The notes beneath the pieces are model-generated. The model saw only the letters and a list, made by a program, of their open reading frames with translations, searched no databases and was not told the origin of the DNA. A program made the translations under genes and the position numbers. A stretch of 64,000 nucleotides of DNA from Oxytricha trifallax (taxonomy: Eukaryota > Ciliophora > Spirotrichea > Sporadotrichida > Oxytrichidae): NCBI GenBank assembly GCA_000711775.1, contig ARYC01002448.1:1-64000 (forward strand). The letters run 5' to 3'. Of this stretch, positions 1-11,300 are shown piece after piece; the stretch's first letter is position 1; every line of letters starts with the position of its first letter.

Positions 1-1096
1 ATTAAAAGAAAGATGGGAAGTATGTCTGTGAGTTCTGTGAGAAGCCATATTCTCATACTAGAGACCTCAAAGTGCACCTAAAAGAAAAAGCACAATTAAA
101 GTTTTGTCTTTATTCATGAACCTACAGGGAATAGATTCCTCTAAAAGAGAAGATCAAGAAACCCAGTGGAGTCTCTTAGAGTTGAAGTCTAAAAGTAAGC
201 TAAAATGAAGAAAGCAGTCAAGAACTTTCCAGTCTCTGAGATCAATAAAATCATGGTTAAAACAGAGGCAATAAAGATTACCATATTAAAAATTATTGAC
301 TTAGATTCTTGCCTAGAAAGCTACCTCACTCTTGAAGATAAAATAGAAAAGAGAGTCATTACTGACACTAATATGCTTACAAGATATATCCATTCAATTA
401 CTGCCTTGCTGATGACAAGTTCCAAATGGAATTTGCAAATGAGTATTATGCTCTTTAAAAGGCAAAGTTAAATAAGTGCAGGCATATCATATAGCTTGAT
501 GCTATTTTACTTGGTAAAGATCATGTAGCTTCAGGCTTCCATTACTTGAAATGACTTACAGAGAATTCTTATCTGACAATAGATGTCAGAGATAAATTGG
601 CTAGATTGTATAGCAGATAGTTGAGGGGATTGAAGAGCTTCACAAGCTAGGTTATGTTCATAGAGACTTAAAGCCAGAGAATATCATGTTGAATTTTCAG
701 CCTCTTAGAGTTTATATTATAGACTTCAACAGAGCTCAAAGAGTGCAAGCCTCTGCATAAGGAAATGTATACGGTACTCCTGGATATTTTCCAGAGAGAG
801 AGGATTGGAGAGATGGAGACACTTAATGGGATATCTGGGCTCTAGCAGTAATAATAATAGAGAGCGACATGCCAAGAAACGATTACTTTAGCTGCAGGGG
901 TGAGAGAGATTCTAAGCAGAGAATCAAACAATATCTCGATAAAAATAAAATAAATGGAGGTCTCAGAGAACTTGCATACTCAACTATTATCAAGCCAAGC
1001 TAAGCGAATTAACAAACAATAGAAACAATCAAACATCAACTTAGAAAGATAAAATTCAGAGAACTGCCACATGACTCTAAGCTTATGTTTGTGTGA
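1..1096 (+). pseudogene. TBE 57-kDa-type ORF (C2H2 finger plus kinase), C-terminal part, degenerate
   Basis: This is the third ORF of the TBE, of unknown role in transposition; family members carry C2H2 fingers and a protein-kinase-like domain. Bases 12-116 encode one C2H2 finger (CEFC, then HLKEK) that runs into a TGA at 117-119, so the frame is broken. From about 600 the kinase part reads VHRDLKPEN, then IDFNRA where a normal kinase has DFG, then GTPGYFPER and WDIWALAV, ending at TGA 1094-1096. TAA and TAG are used as Gln throughout. DFN instead of DFG recurs in all three copies in this window, so it is a family trait and not a lesion of this copy. Confidence 0.8.
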
Positions 1097-1213
1097 AATA
1101 TTTTAAAAAACTCGCTTGTTATACTCATTTAAAATACTAATATTTAAACATAAAACCCCTACATAAACCCTATTAAAACCCTAATAAAGTATGCCTTAAT
1201 AGTCTACTTTTAT

Positions 1214-1258
1214 CAATCAAAAACTCAATCAAACTACTGAAAGGGTTTTGGGGTTTTG
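1214..1258. repeat. TBE right terminal repeat (subfamily 1)
   Basis: Read inward from the right end, the element starts with CAAAACCCCAAAACCC and continues into a TTTCAGTAGTTTGATTG-type subterminal sequence. The C4A4-like repeat is the telomeric sequence of spirotrich ciliates and is the hallmark of TBE termini. The outer flank is ATT at 1259-1261. Confidence 0.85.
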
Positions 1259-1261
1259 ATT

Positions 1262-2549
1262 GTATACTTTGACAAATTAGTAAATGAATAATATTAAAAA
1301 TGAAGAATGTTATAACTTATTGAATGAAAAAACTAAATATCTGAGATATATAAATCTTAAAATTATATAATAGTAAATTGAAACAAGTTTGAAAAAAATT
1401 AATTACATGTATAATTTAATTTTACTTCATAAAAGCAAAAAAAAGCTTTTGATTTATATATTTATTTTCTAAAATATTTTAATATAATTATACATTCAAT
1501 TATTTTCAATATAATAATGTATTAAACTTTCAATTTATATACTGCTTAAAATAAAGATATTTTATTTAATAAATTAATTTGACATCATTAAGAAAGAAAA
1601 ATAATCTTATCAATTATTAATCAATGAAATAGAGTTTAAATTTAATAAATAAATAATATATTATTTAGTTTTATTTAAATTCTATTCAATAATTCTAAAT
1701 ATTTTTTTATTTATCATTAAAAACCACAAGCCTTTACTTCATTATTAGCATTTAATCATTAAAATGTAATAGGCAATTTATTTACTTTGAAAAAAACAGT
1801 AAATTTTATAAATTTGCATGAGAAGGAAAAAGCCAAAAAACTGATATTTTATTTCATTTATTTAAATATAATTTATTAAAGTTAGTAAATTAATGATAAA
1901 TTTATATTTATCAACAAAAAGTGCAATTTATTTGTTTAATAAAATAATATAATGTTCAATTAAAAACAATCTCATGCTTTAATAAAAAATTTTAGTAAAT
2001 TTCTTGGTTGATATTAATTCAATTATATAGGTTAATAATAGATCAATTAATTGTAATAATTTAATAGATTCATTTTTTATAATTGAATATAGTAAATAAG
2101 TATATTAATTATATATTTTATGAGAATATCTATAAAAAAAGTCCTCAAATCTTTTTTGCGATTAAATTTTAAAAGAGTTGTTTCATTCTTTATTAAATAA
2201 ACGAGTGAATATTTTTTAAAATAAAGTTATTCTACTCTTACAGTAAAAGAACAATTATTTTTAAATTTTTTTAGTATTTTATAATAGAATGTCTTAATTT
2301 AAATCAATTAAATGTTAATTTATGCAATTGATGGTTTTTTGGTTTTTATTAGTTGGTTTCCATCCTTATAAATTTTATTTTAACTATTTATTTTTTAATT
2401 ATCCTCCTAGATCTCTTTTTTCACTTACCCGTATGTTTTAGAGCTAATTTCAGCACAAATATCACAAACAAGCATAAGAATAATTAAAAATTATTATTAT
2501 TTATTTTAAAAGTACCAGAGTATCTTATGAAAGTTCTATTTGAAGCAAT
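1262..2549. other. AT-rich non-coding stretch
   Basis: This is very AT-rich DNA between the TBE end and the last recognised coding block of the VWA/alpha-kinase gene. I see no credible coding block, RNA gene or repeat family. It is probably germline-limited spacer plus the untranslated end of the neighbouring gene. Confidence 0.5.
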
Positions 2550-5500
2550 TCATACTATCTATCTTAATTTACAAATACATATTATTTTAAATTATTTGAA
2601 AGAATAGTTTTTTTTCCCAATAAAAAATTATAAATCTTTAGGGTCAACTGCATAGATATGGAATTGGTCTAATTCTAGAAATTCACAAAGTTTAGTACAT
2701 TTCGTATGCTATAACAATTAATGAAAAAAGTAAATTCATATTTTTTCTTTATATAATATTAAAATAACACCAATTTTATTACAAATTAGCAATTTAAAAT
2801 ATTTATTCTTAAATGTATGAAGAATTAAAACATCAAATTAAATGGGATGAGAAGGAAATGGATTTCTCAATTAAATAAATAAGCTTTAACTTTCCATTTA
2901 AAAAAGAGAAAATTGGAAATAATAAATAAATCCAGTACAATATAAATTTATAAGTGTATTGACTTATTGAATAAGTTATAAATAAATAAAGGAACAACTT
3001 ATAACTAATAGCAGAAAATCATAATCAATTTAGTAATTGAATATTATTATACCATTTTTGTATAAGCAATGGTTCTTATATAAATTAATCAAATTAGTGA
3101 CGGTAAAATTCATAAAATTGCTATCTTGTCTTAATTTATTTGAGAAATATTGTTTTACAAAATTTAATATTTCTGATAGTAATAACAATAAATATAGAGA
3201 TAAATTTGCTTAATTTAAATTATAATTTTTTCTAAATTTAGAAATTTCATTGACAAAAGTCAATAATTTAAACTCAAGACATTTTATTAAAAAGTTTATT
3301 GAATTTTTAGTTTTTAATCAAATATTAAATTTTAATTTATATAGTTATACTATGCAAAGAAATGCATCATACCTTCTTTACCCAGATTAGTCCTGTCTTT
3401 AATAAGTTGGCGGGGTTTTGAATGAAAAGCAGGATCTGATAAAACAATACCCTCTCCTTGTATGTTTAAATATTAAAATATAATAATTTATAAAAATCTT
3501 AACTAATATGTCTGTTAACATAAAAACATGCCTTGTTGTTTCATAAGTAAAGTGTGATTTAACATTTTAAAATATCATTTATTCAAATCTCAAAATTAGA
3601 AATAAACTTTTTTTGTTGATATTGTTGGGTAAAAGTTGTTGATGCTGTACCCCGCATTATTTGTAAATTTCGTCCACTACTCACAATCAATCTCAATTTC
3701 AGCGTAAATATGAGTACATCCATTGAAGGGTTGTTCCAGTTCATATCTGATAGGAAGAACATAAGACAATGGAGGGAACAATTTAAAACTCACGCATTAA
3801 ACTCTGAAGATTCTTGTCAAGATACATGCAAGCAATCCTTGAAATTATTTAAAAAGTTTTAATTTCATTTAAACAAGAATCATTTACATATTTTTTATTA
3901 TCTGTTCTTCACGTACTCAATCTGTTTTTATTCACTTAACTTCTCTTTAGGAAGCTTTACATATAAATAATTCAAAATATAATAGCTTCATGATCATTTA
4001 ACCAAATTTATTATACTCAAATCAAAAATAATAAAAAGATAATTATATAATTAAAAAGTTTGACATTAAAGTAATTCATCAAATTTTATGTTTAAGTATT
4101 AATTATGAATTTTTTAAGACTATTGGATATTAAAATAATTTGAAAATTTATTTTTGTTGGAATTCTTGTAAAATCTGATCTATCAAGACATTTATATACC
4201 TTGCATGAAGTCCCTTCTTTGTCAATTTCAAAATTTTTGCTGATTCTTAATTCAACTTGTAAAAAATTATAGAATATATTATATAAATTTAATGATAATG
4301 CCAATATAGCCAGTATAAATATATTTATTATAATTCAACATTTTCAACATCATTTCGATCATCATAATAAAACTTTTCCCAATTGAATTTTTCTTACTTT
4401 TTCATTATTTCTTGATATATCTTCATTATTTTACAATATTTTTTAATTTGAAATTTCATTTAAAAATTATTAATTTATTGATAGATTATTGACTTATAAC
4501 TCGGCTTAAAGCGCTTTGCATTGACAATAAAATATTAACTAAGTTCTTCTTCTGATAAGTTTTAATCAATAAATCTAGTTTTAGAATGTCTCTAATTTTT
4601 AGAAATTTCTAGTTCTCTTTGTAAATCAGATGCCTTTGATTCAGCTAGAAATTTTACATTATTAATGAAAGATATCAAAATATTTTTTAAAAAAGTTAAA
4701 TTCTAGAAAAAAAGAACATAAATTTTTAAAATAAACGATTTAAAGAATTAGATTGATTTTAAAAAGCAAGTAAATGAATAAATATATAACTCCGAATATA
4801 TATTGAAATCAAAGAATGGAATGACATCATCCATAATTAATGTTTTTTAAAAAGACTTATTCGGTTATTATTTTATCTTATTAAAAACCCTGGCAATGTA
4901 CATGAATAAGTAAATTTGAATAATATAACGATCATTAACAGCAATTTTATAATAACTAATTGTGAAACATATTAATTTATGGTAACTTATCCATTTTAAA
5001 TAATAAAAATAAATAAAATTTCAAGATATATACGAAATTTATATATAAAAATTATAAAGCATATAAAATCAAAGAAATAATTATGTTTTGCAAATAAATT
5101 TCAATAATCAATCAATTACAATATATTAATAGTACAACTCATATTATATTTCGAAATTGATAAGCGGGTGCTCAGTAGCACTAACTCCAAGAATTTGGTA
5201 ATATTATTTAACTCCCTTATTTCAAATCCATCACCATAGTGCTTGCTCATAATATCGTACATCTTATCATTTATGAAAATTTAAATTAAAAAATATTCTC
5301 TTAGAAATGTATTATTTCGAATAAAATTGTTAATTATTATTTAAATTTTCCTTTGTTAGCTTAAGGCAACAGAAGAACTATTACGAGTGCTTTTTTCTAT
5401 ACTAACTCATTAAAGTTTCCAAAGAATTTTTTGGAATATCTTCGTAGTTATTGTCATTAATAACTCCAAGGTCGTGGTATTTTATATTTGGAAAGTTGCT

Positions 5501-8222
5501 TCAACCCTTTTCTATAATTAAAAGTATTTTTAATAAATATTCCTGGCAAATTATTTCATTAAAAATTTAACTTAAACCTTAAATAAATTAAATTTTCGAC
5601 AAAAATAAGTATTAAACAAATTATTTGAATAAATTAATTATTTTATATAATCTGAGATTTTATCAAGAGATTCATTTAGTGTTAATTATTGATTTTATTA
5701 ACTTTTAGATTTGCTATATTAATTGAATCTGATAATATCATTTTTAATTTAAGTTAGATTAATAATTTTATTATAGATTAAGACTATTCTGATTTATTTT
5801 AAATGTTTAAAAATGGAATCAATTAATAAACACCTTGAATTATTGAGCGGCCAATTTAATTTTCCATATACAATATTTCATTTAAAAACATTATAACAAG
5901 ATATTCAAGCAATTTCACAAATCATTAAAATCCAGAAGATTTTCTGTAAATTATGCATTTATATGATTACATAAACCTTATAATTTTAATATTATTTTTT
6001 TCTATTTCTAAATCATATGTTAGTAAACAGAAACTATATTTCCTTAATGATAAAATTAATTTATTTCATATTTCACAATAATTATTGCAGGATAAAGTTG
6101 ATTTATGAAATTAAATTAAAACAAAAATAATAAAAATTAGCGGCAGTCAACTTTATCCAAAACTTATATGACTAACTTATTCGATTAAAATAACTATAAT
6201 TTATTGAATATAACTATGGGCAATGATAATTTATTTTATACATGAAGCTAAATAAATCGATTTAAATTTTGACATCGAAATCAGCTTTAAAAAAATTACA
6301 CAATATTAAAGTCTATCTATTTCGCTCAACGATAAATTATCATTTTTCATAGTTATGTTCATTTAATTTAAAATTTTCTTTCAAATAAGTACATAGTCTA
6401 GGTTTGATAAAGTTAACAGCCACTAATTTTAATAATTATTTAATTTTTAGCTTAAATTTAATTTCACAAATAAACTATATTCATGTAATTAAATTAAATA
6501 TAATAAAAAATAATTCCAAGGAACTAAACTTCCTTCCATATATTTATGACTTACTTAAATTTATTATAATTTTAATTAATTTCTATTTTTTTAATACCAC
6601 TTTCCATGACTTGGGTGGTCAGCAATAAAAAAAGTCAACAATAAACCTTTGAGATCAGTTATTAACTCAAGAGCAAGTTTCATTCCACCAATATTCAAAA
6701 GTAAAGTTGAAATATATAATTTAGTTTTTAAAATTAGCAATATTTCAATCAAAATATTAAGTTTACATTATATAATATATAAAATTAAAATTTTTAGTGG
6801 TTAAAATTAAGTGTGAGAAGAATATTAAAATTAAAGTAAATTATTATTATCATATCAATTTTTCTTTTCTACTGGGATATAATGTTATAATTTATTCGCA
6901 TTTAAAATAAAATTACAAGTCATTTGTGATTTCAAACCTTAGCTTTTAAGTTATCTCTAAACCACAATAAACTTGAGATAAAATTACTTATCAATTACTC
7001 AAACATTTATTTTTAATATTTCTCGTCTTAATCTTTTAATTAGTTTATTTTATAGTTAAAATCTGTACATGATTAAATGAATGAGAATTTAATTTCATCT
7101 TTTTAATTAGCTATATACTATGATGGTCATATAAAATATCAAATTTCAAATGATTTAAGCAAAAATAAGATATTCCTTCCTCTTATTTTCTATAAGGAGT
7201 ATATAAGTAAAAGATTATTTATTTAAAATTAAAGAAAGGGTCTCCTAGTTTTTTATATTGGGATATCCTATTCCTAACAAATCTAGATATCAGTCTTTAG
7301 TTTGTTTTGATTGCTCTTTTATATCTATATTTTTATAAAGGAATATATTTATCCTAAATATTAAATAATAATTGACTTTAGTAATAACATCCTCACAAGG
7401 ATCCGCACCTCCCTAAGCTTTCAAGTTTGATAAGAACTCTGTAATTGGTTGTATCTACTCAGTTTAAAATATAAAAAACAATTTATAAATTAGACAAGTT
7501 AGATTACCTTTTTCTATTTGAACAAAACTTAATGTCTCGTATTTTTCCGGGTTTTTAACATCATCTCTGATTTAAAGTACAGTTTATAAATAATTTAAAC
7601 AATCTCTTCTAATTAAAACTTTATAATGTTATTTAATATAAATTTGAATTTAAGTTATATAATCTCTGTAAGAAACAATTGCAACTTTTACAGTGTGATT
7701 TTACTAAAGCATTTTGACTTCTTATATAATTTTATGCATGCTTGCTTTAGCCTCGTCTATGTACTCCTACATGCTAGAAGTAGCATCTATTATGAACATC
7801 AAGTTGGTGCATTTATATTTAATTAAAATCAAATTTTTATAATTTATGAAATATTTTTATTTAAGTTATATAATAAACCATAATTTATATAAAAATTCAT
7901 TTTTTTATTTTCTGGTAGCGTTTTTAAAGCCAATTATAAAATAAGCAAGAAAAAATTAATTAATTACACTACAAAAATTTATATAATTTATTTATAAATA
8001 AGGCAACTTTATATATAAATTATTAAAAATTTTCCGAACTCCTATTTAAAATAAATCATAAAACATATTTTTTAAATAATTCATATAAAATGCTAATATT
8101 TTAAGATATTAAATAAAATTATGAATAAATAAAAGTATTTCTAGTCAACCATCTCTTTGAATTTTTTCTTGTCCCTCTCAGTCTTAGACATTTTAATATC
8201 TTTAAATTTCAAACTTTCCATG
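2550..8222 (-). CDS. VWA plus alpha-kinase (VwkA-like) protein kinase, in about a dozen MDSs
   Basis: This is an atypical (alpha-family) Ser/Thr kinase with an N-terminal von Willebrand A domain, like Dictyostelium VwkA. The start is the ATG at 8220-8222 (MESLKFKDIKMSKTERDKKK). VWA blocks: about 7655-7815, with MIDAS-like FIIDATSSM and VAIVSYRDY; 7505-7580; 7385-7465 (GGADPCEDV); and 6603-6700 (FFIADHPSHG). Linker blocks: about 5355-5515, 5162-5275 (NDKMYDIMSKHYGDGF) and 4495-4665. Alpha-kinase blocks: about 4150-4270; 3905-3965; 3635-3855 (KFTNNAGY); 3525-3565 (SHFTYET); 3345-3465 (GIVLSDPAFHS, then TNLGKEGM); and 2640-2705 (HTKCTKLCEFL). A TGA in the last frame lies at 2550-2552. Order along the DNA equals order in the protein, so the gene looks non-scrambled. 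The blocks between are AT-rich IESs or introns. Domain assignment is strong; exact edges and the C-terminus are inferred. Confidence 0.8.
6122..6436. repeat. Degenerate foldback (MITE-like) element, copy 1
   Basis: Two imperfect inverted arms of about 100-115 bp face each other across a short AT-rich centre. The left arm holds TTAGCGGCAGTCAACTTTAT; the right arm is its approximate complement around 6404-6436, and both arms continue to AACTATG(G/A)..AATGATAA near 6206 and 6355. The outer motif GTGGCAGTTAACTTT also starts the arms of the foldback at 19463-19884, so these look like one family. It lies in eliminated DNA of the VWA/alpha-kinase gene, between its VWA and linker blocks. Confidence 0.6.
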
Positions 8223-8327
8223 TTAACTATATTTTTATGAGTAAGTTATTACTATATATTTTCATAATTATTAAACATTTTCTAATTTATAATTATCATT
8301 TTAATATAAATAAATATCGGAGACTAA
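8223..8327. promoter_or_regulatory. Divergent intergenic region between two start codons
   Basis: Only 105 bp separate the ATG of the minus-strand VWA/alpha-kinase gene from the ATG of the plus-strand 455-codon ORF. The segment is almost purely A and T. Any promoters, and in the soma any telomere-addition sites, would have to lie here or overlap coding DNA. No specific motif is recognised. Confidence 0.35.
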
Positions 8328-11300
8328 ATGGCCCTGAAACATTTAATTGATTTATCAGAAGTGCAATGCCATAGATTTGATAAGATAATCCACGCTAAGA
8401 AAGGATGGACTCCACAAACTACAAGAATGGTCACCATTGTGTGCTGCCCGAGCACAAGATCTAAAATGGAGAAAGTACTAGTGAGAAGATACGATGACAG
8501 AGCAGCAGCTAGGAAGAGAGGAGTGAAAGAGGAAGAGTTGTGGACAGAGAAGTAGAAAGCACACTGGATTGAAATAAATGACGATTGGCAACATATGAGT
8601 CTAATTCCAGGGAAGCACATACAGGAAGAGACAATGGAGCAGTGCTTGAAGTTGATTGAAGAAGTGTAATTCAATGAGTAAAGACTCTCGCAAATCATCC
8701 TACCGCCAATAGTCCTGAACGACAGAGGTATTACTCAACTGGAGAAGTGCATTGGGACAAGGAAATGGAAAGTTGAGAACTGCAAATTCTGGAGGCAACA
8801 AGAACACATTCAAAACCCCAAAACCCCTTAGTGAGGTTTATAAGTGCTTTGATTTGTAGGGTATAGTTGGGGTCTTATTGGGGTTAGTAGAGAAATTAGG
8901 CAATTTGCAAAATGAGAAAAAGAAATTAGCGAAATTTAGGGTCTATAAATGATGAGTAATATTTAGATTTACTGCTTAAGCTTGGTATGGTACAAATATT
9001 AATATAGACTAAGTCAAACCAGTGTTGAATTATACAGCCATAGCAAGACTCCTACACAAGAGTGCCCAAACTGTTAGCCATCATTGCTTGTTAGCTGTTT
9101 AACATTATAACTCAGGCTCTTGAAAACATCCTGCAAGAAATAAAAGTTCTCACAGGTCCATATTGACTATCTCTGTGACTCTAAGACATTAAAGTATTGG
9201 GCTCACTTTCCTCTTGACTAACGAGCTGTCATGTTCATCGCAAGTTTCCAGACATGCGTATCTCTCCTTAGACTATAGCCAATATTTATAGACGAAATGG
9301 TATTACTTTCAAGACTGTCAACAGAGTTAAGAAAGTGATTGATTTTACAGTGCCATTTTATAGCAATAATTTAAACTATATTTATGATTAAATGCAGAGA
9401 GCTATTGATAATAACATCAAGTTCATACATGCAGATGAAGCTGTGTTTACGTTCAACACTTTTATTAATAAGTCAAGGTACAAGAAGTATGATAACATAG
9501 AAGTTTATGACTAAAAAGTAAAGGTAGTCACTCATGCAATTTTAGCTGGTATAAGTGAAGATTCAGGCTTAGAGAGTTATGTGATTCACCCTCGCTCTAT
9601 TAAGCGAGAGTAGTATATAGAGTTCCTACATAGCTCAGAGAGAAGTATAGCAACCAAGAGATCATCCTGTTAGTTGATAACCTATCAGTTCATAAGACTA
9701 AGGAGTCTAAGAAAGCTTATGAAGAGTTAAACATAACTCCTGTATACAACGTTCCTTACAGCCCTTAATTTAATGGAATAGAATTCTACTGGAGTTAAAT
9801 AAAGACTCACTACAAGAAGCTTCTGCTGTATCATCTTATGCATGACTTGCCCATCGATATAGTAGACTTTATTCAAAGCAGCTGTAAGAGAGTGAGCGTA
9901 GATAAGACAACAATTTGTGCGAGAAAGGGAAGAATGAATGTTTATAAATAAGTTTTAGATTTAAACGAATGAATATATTCACATATTAAACTGGCCCATG
10001 AATGGGTTTGGCTTCTCCTTCTTCTCCTCTTCTTATGGCTTGCTTGGGCCCATATTTCTTCTCTTTGTGCCAGCTCCTGCATCTATGTTCATTTCATCTG
10101 GCTTTTAAAGATCTTTATAAAGTCTCTTGCTCACTTCATGAATTTTCTGTGACTTTCTCTCTCTATGAACCTTAGCATGCTCTTTCATAAGATATATACC
10201 AGTGCCAGATTTTCCTTCAAAGTTGTATGTCAAAGCTTACTTGAAAGATAAGGATGCTTCTTAAGTTCCTCTAGCCAAGCTGAGCTTATAAGTATGCCTT
10301 GCTTCTTCTAGTCTTCAGGAGAAATAGAATATCGTTTCTTATGTGCTTCTTCAATAATTTCTCTGAGATAATCCTCTTTTATTGTACCAAGAGCACCAAA
10401 GAAGAAGTTCCTCTCTGGGAGTTTATTAAAGAGTTGTTTCTTGGTAGGAAGGTAAACTACCACTTCCTCATCTTACATGGCATCCTCATAAAGATTAGTG
10501 ACTGAAATCTCAGGGTAGTTGCGAATTTCGATTAGTTTAATCTCTTTATTTTTAAAAGCTTTCTTCTCCTCACAAAGTATTGCTTTCAAGAATGAAATTT
10601 TGGTACCTTCCATCGTAGGAAGGAATAAACCAACTGTATAATATGATAATAATCATCAAGTTATCTTACCATGTAAAGTTAGGTATCGATAGAGATCTTC
10701 CTTACTTCTGAATCTTGATATCATTTCTTGAGCCTCGACTCTTTTCATTTGATCATTGAGTGATTCCATCTTTGTTCCTCTCCCTATTAATGAATTTCAA
10801 ATTATAACTTATAGACTTCTGGATCCTATTGTTTAAAATCTTACTATTAAATATGGGCATCTTATAGGAGGTCAACCCTGCAAGATACGTGGAGAAAGTT
10901 TGCAGAAGCTGTAACAAACTGCAGTGATGGAGCTCCATTTTAATCAATTTAGTTCCATTAAATTAGTACTAAATTTGTTTAAATTTAATTAGTACCGGTA
11001 CTAAATTCGTTTAAATTTAATTGGTACAATTTAATAGTACCAAAACTTAATTAGTACCTAGTTTTAAACTAATGAGGTTTTAATGGAAAAGTTCCAATAT
11101 GGTTCAAAACCTAATTTGTACCAGTACCAACCTCAATTTTTTCTAAGTTTGTACCAAAATTAAAAATACTAAGCATGAATTTAGAAAATTTATAGCTATA
11201 AACTTAGTATAAATATGATGTCTAACGCCTAAGAATCAACCATTGTTGTTGCAGTACCAACTCCTATACAAAGTTACTATAACTAGAGAGGTTATTAGAG

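Larger units (their letters stand above)
1..1258 (+). mobile_element. Telomere-bearing element (TBE), right-hand part (copy 1)
   Basis: This is the right end of a TBE DNA transposon (Tc1/mariner-like class of Oxytricha germline elements); its left part lies outside the window. The sequence shows the C-terminal part of the zinc-finger/kinase ORF, followed by about 160 bp of non-coding DNA and a terminal GGGGTTTTG at 1250-1258, next to ATT (1259-1261), which fits the ANT target site of TBEs. Its subterminal sequence (about 1214-1250) differs from the two other TBEs here but matches the stray terminus at 20222, so it belongs to another subfamily. Confidence 0.9.

Noticed and set aside
6404-6628. 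Plus-strand 74-codon frame
   Set aside because: It is AT-driven, overlaps one foldback arm and the VWA block on the other strand.
8811-8827. CCCCAAAA repeats as a true chromosome end or telomere
   Set aside because: They are the outer part of a long inverted repeat around a transposon, and the flanking DNA continues on both sides.
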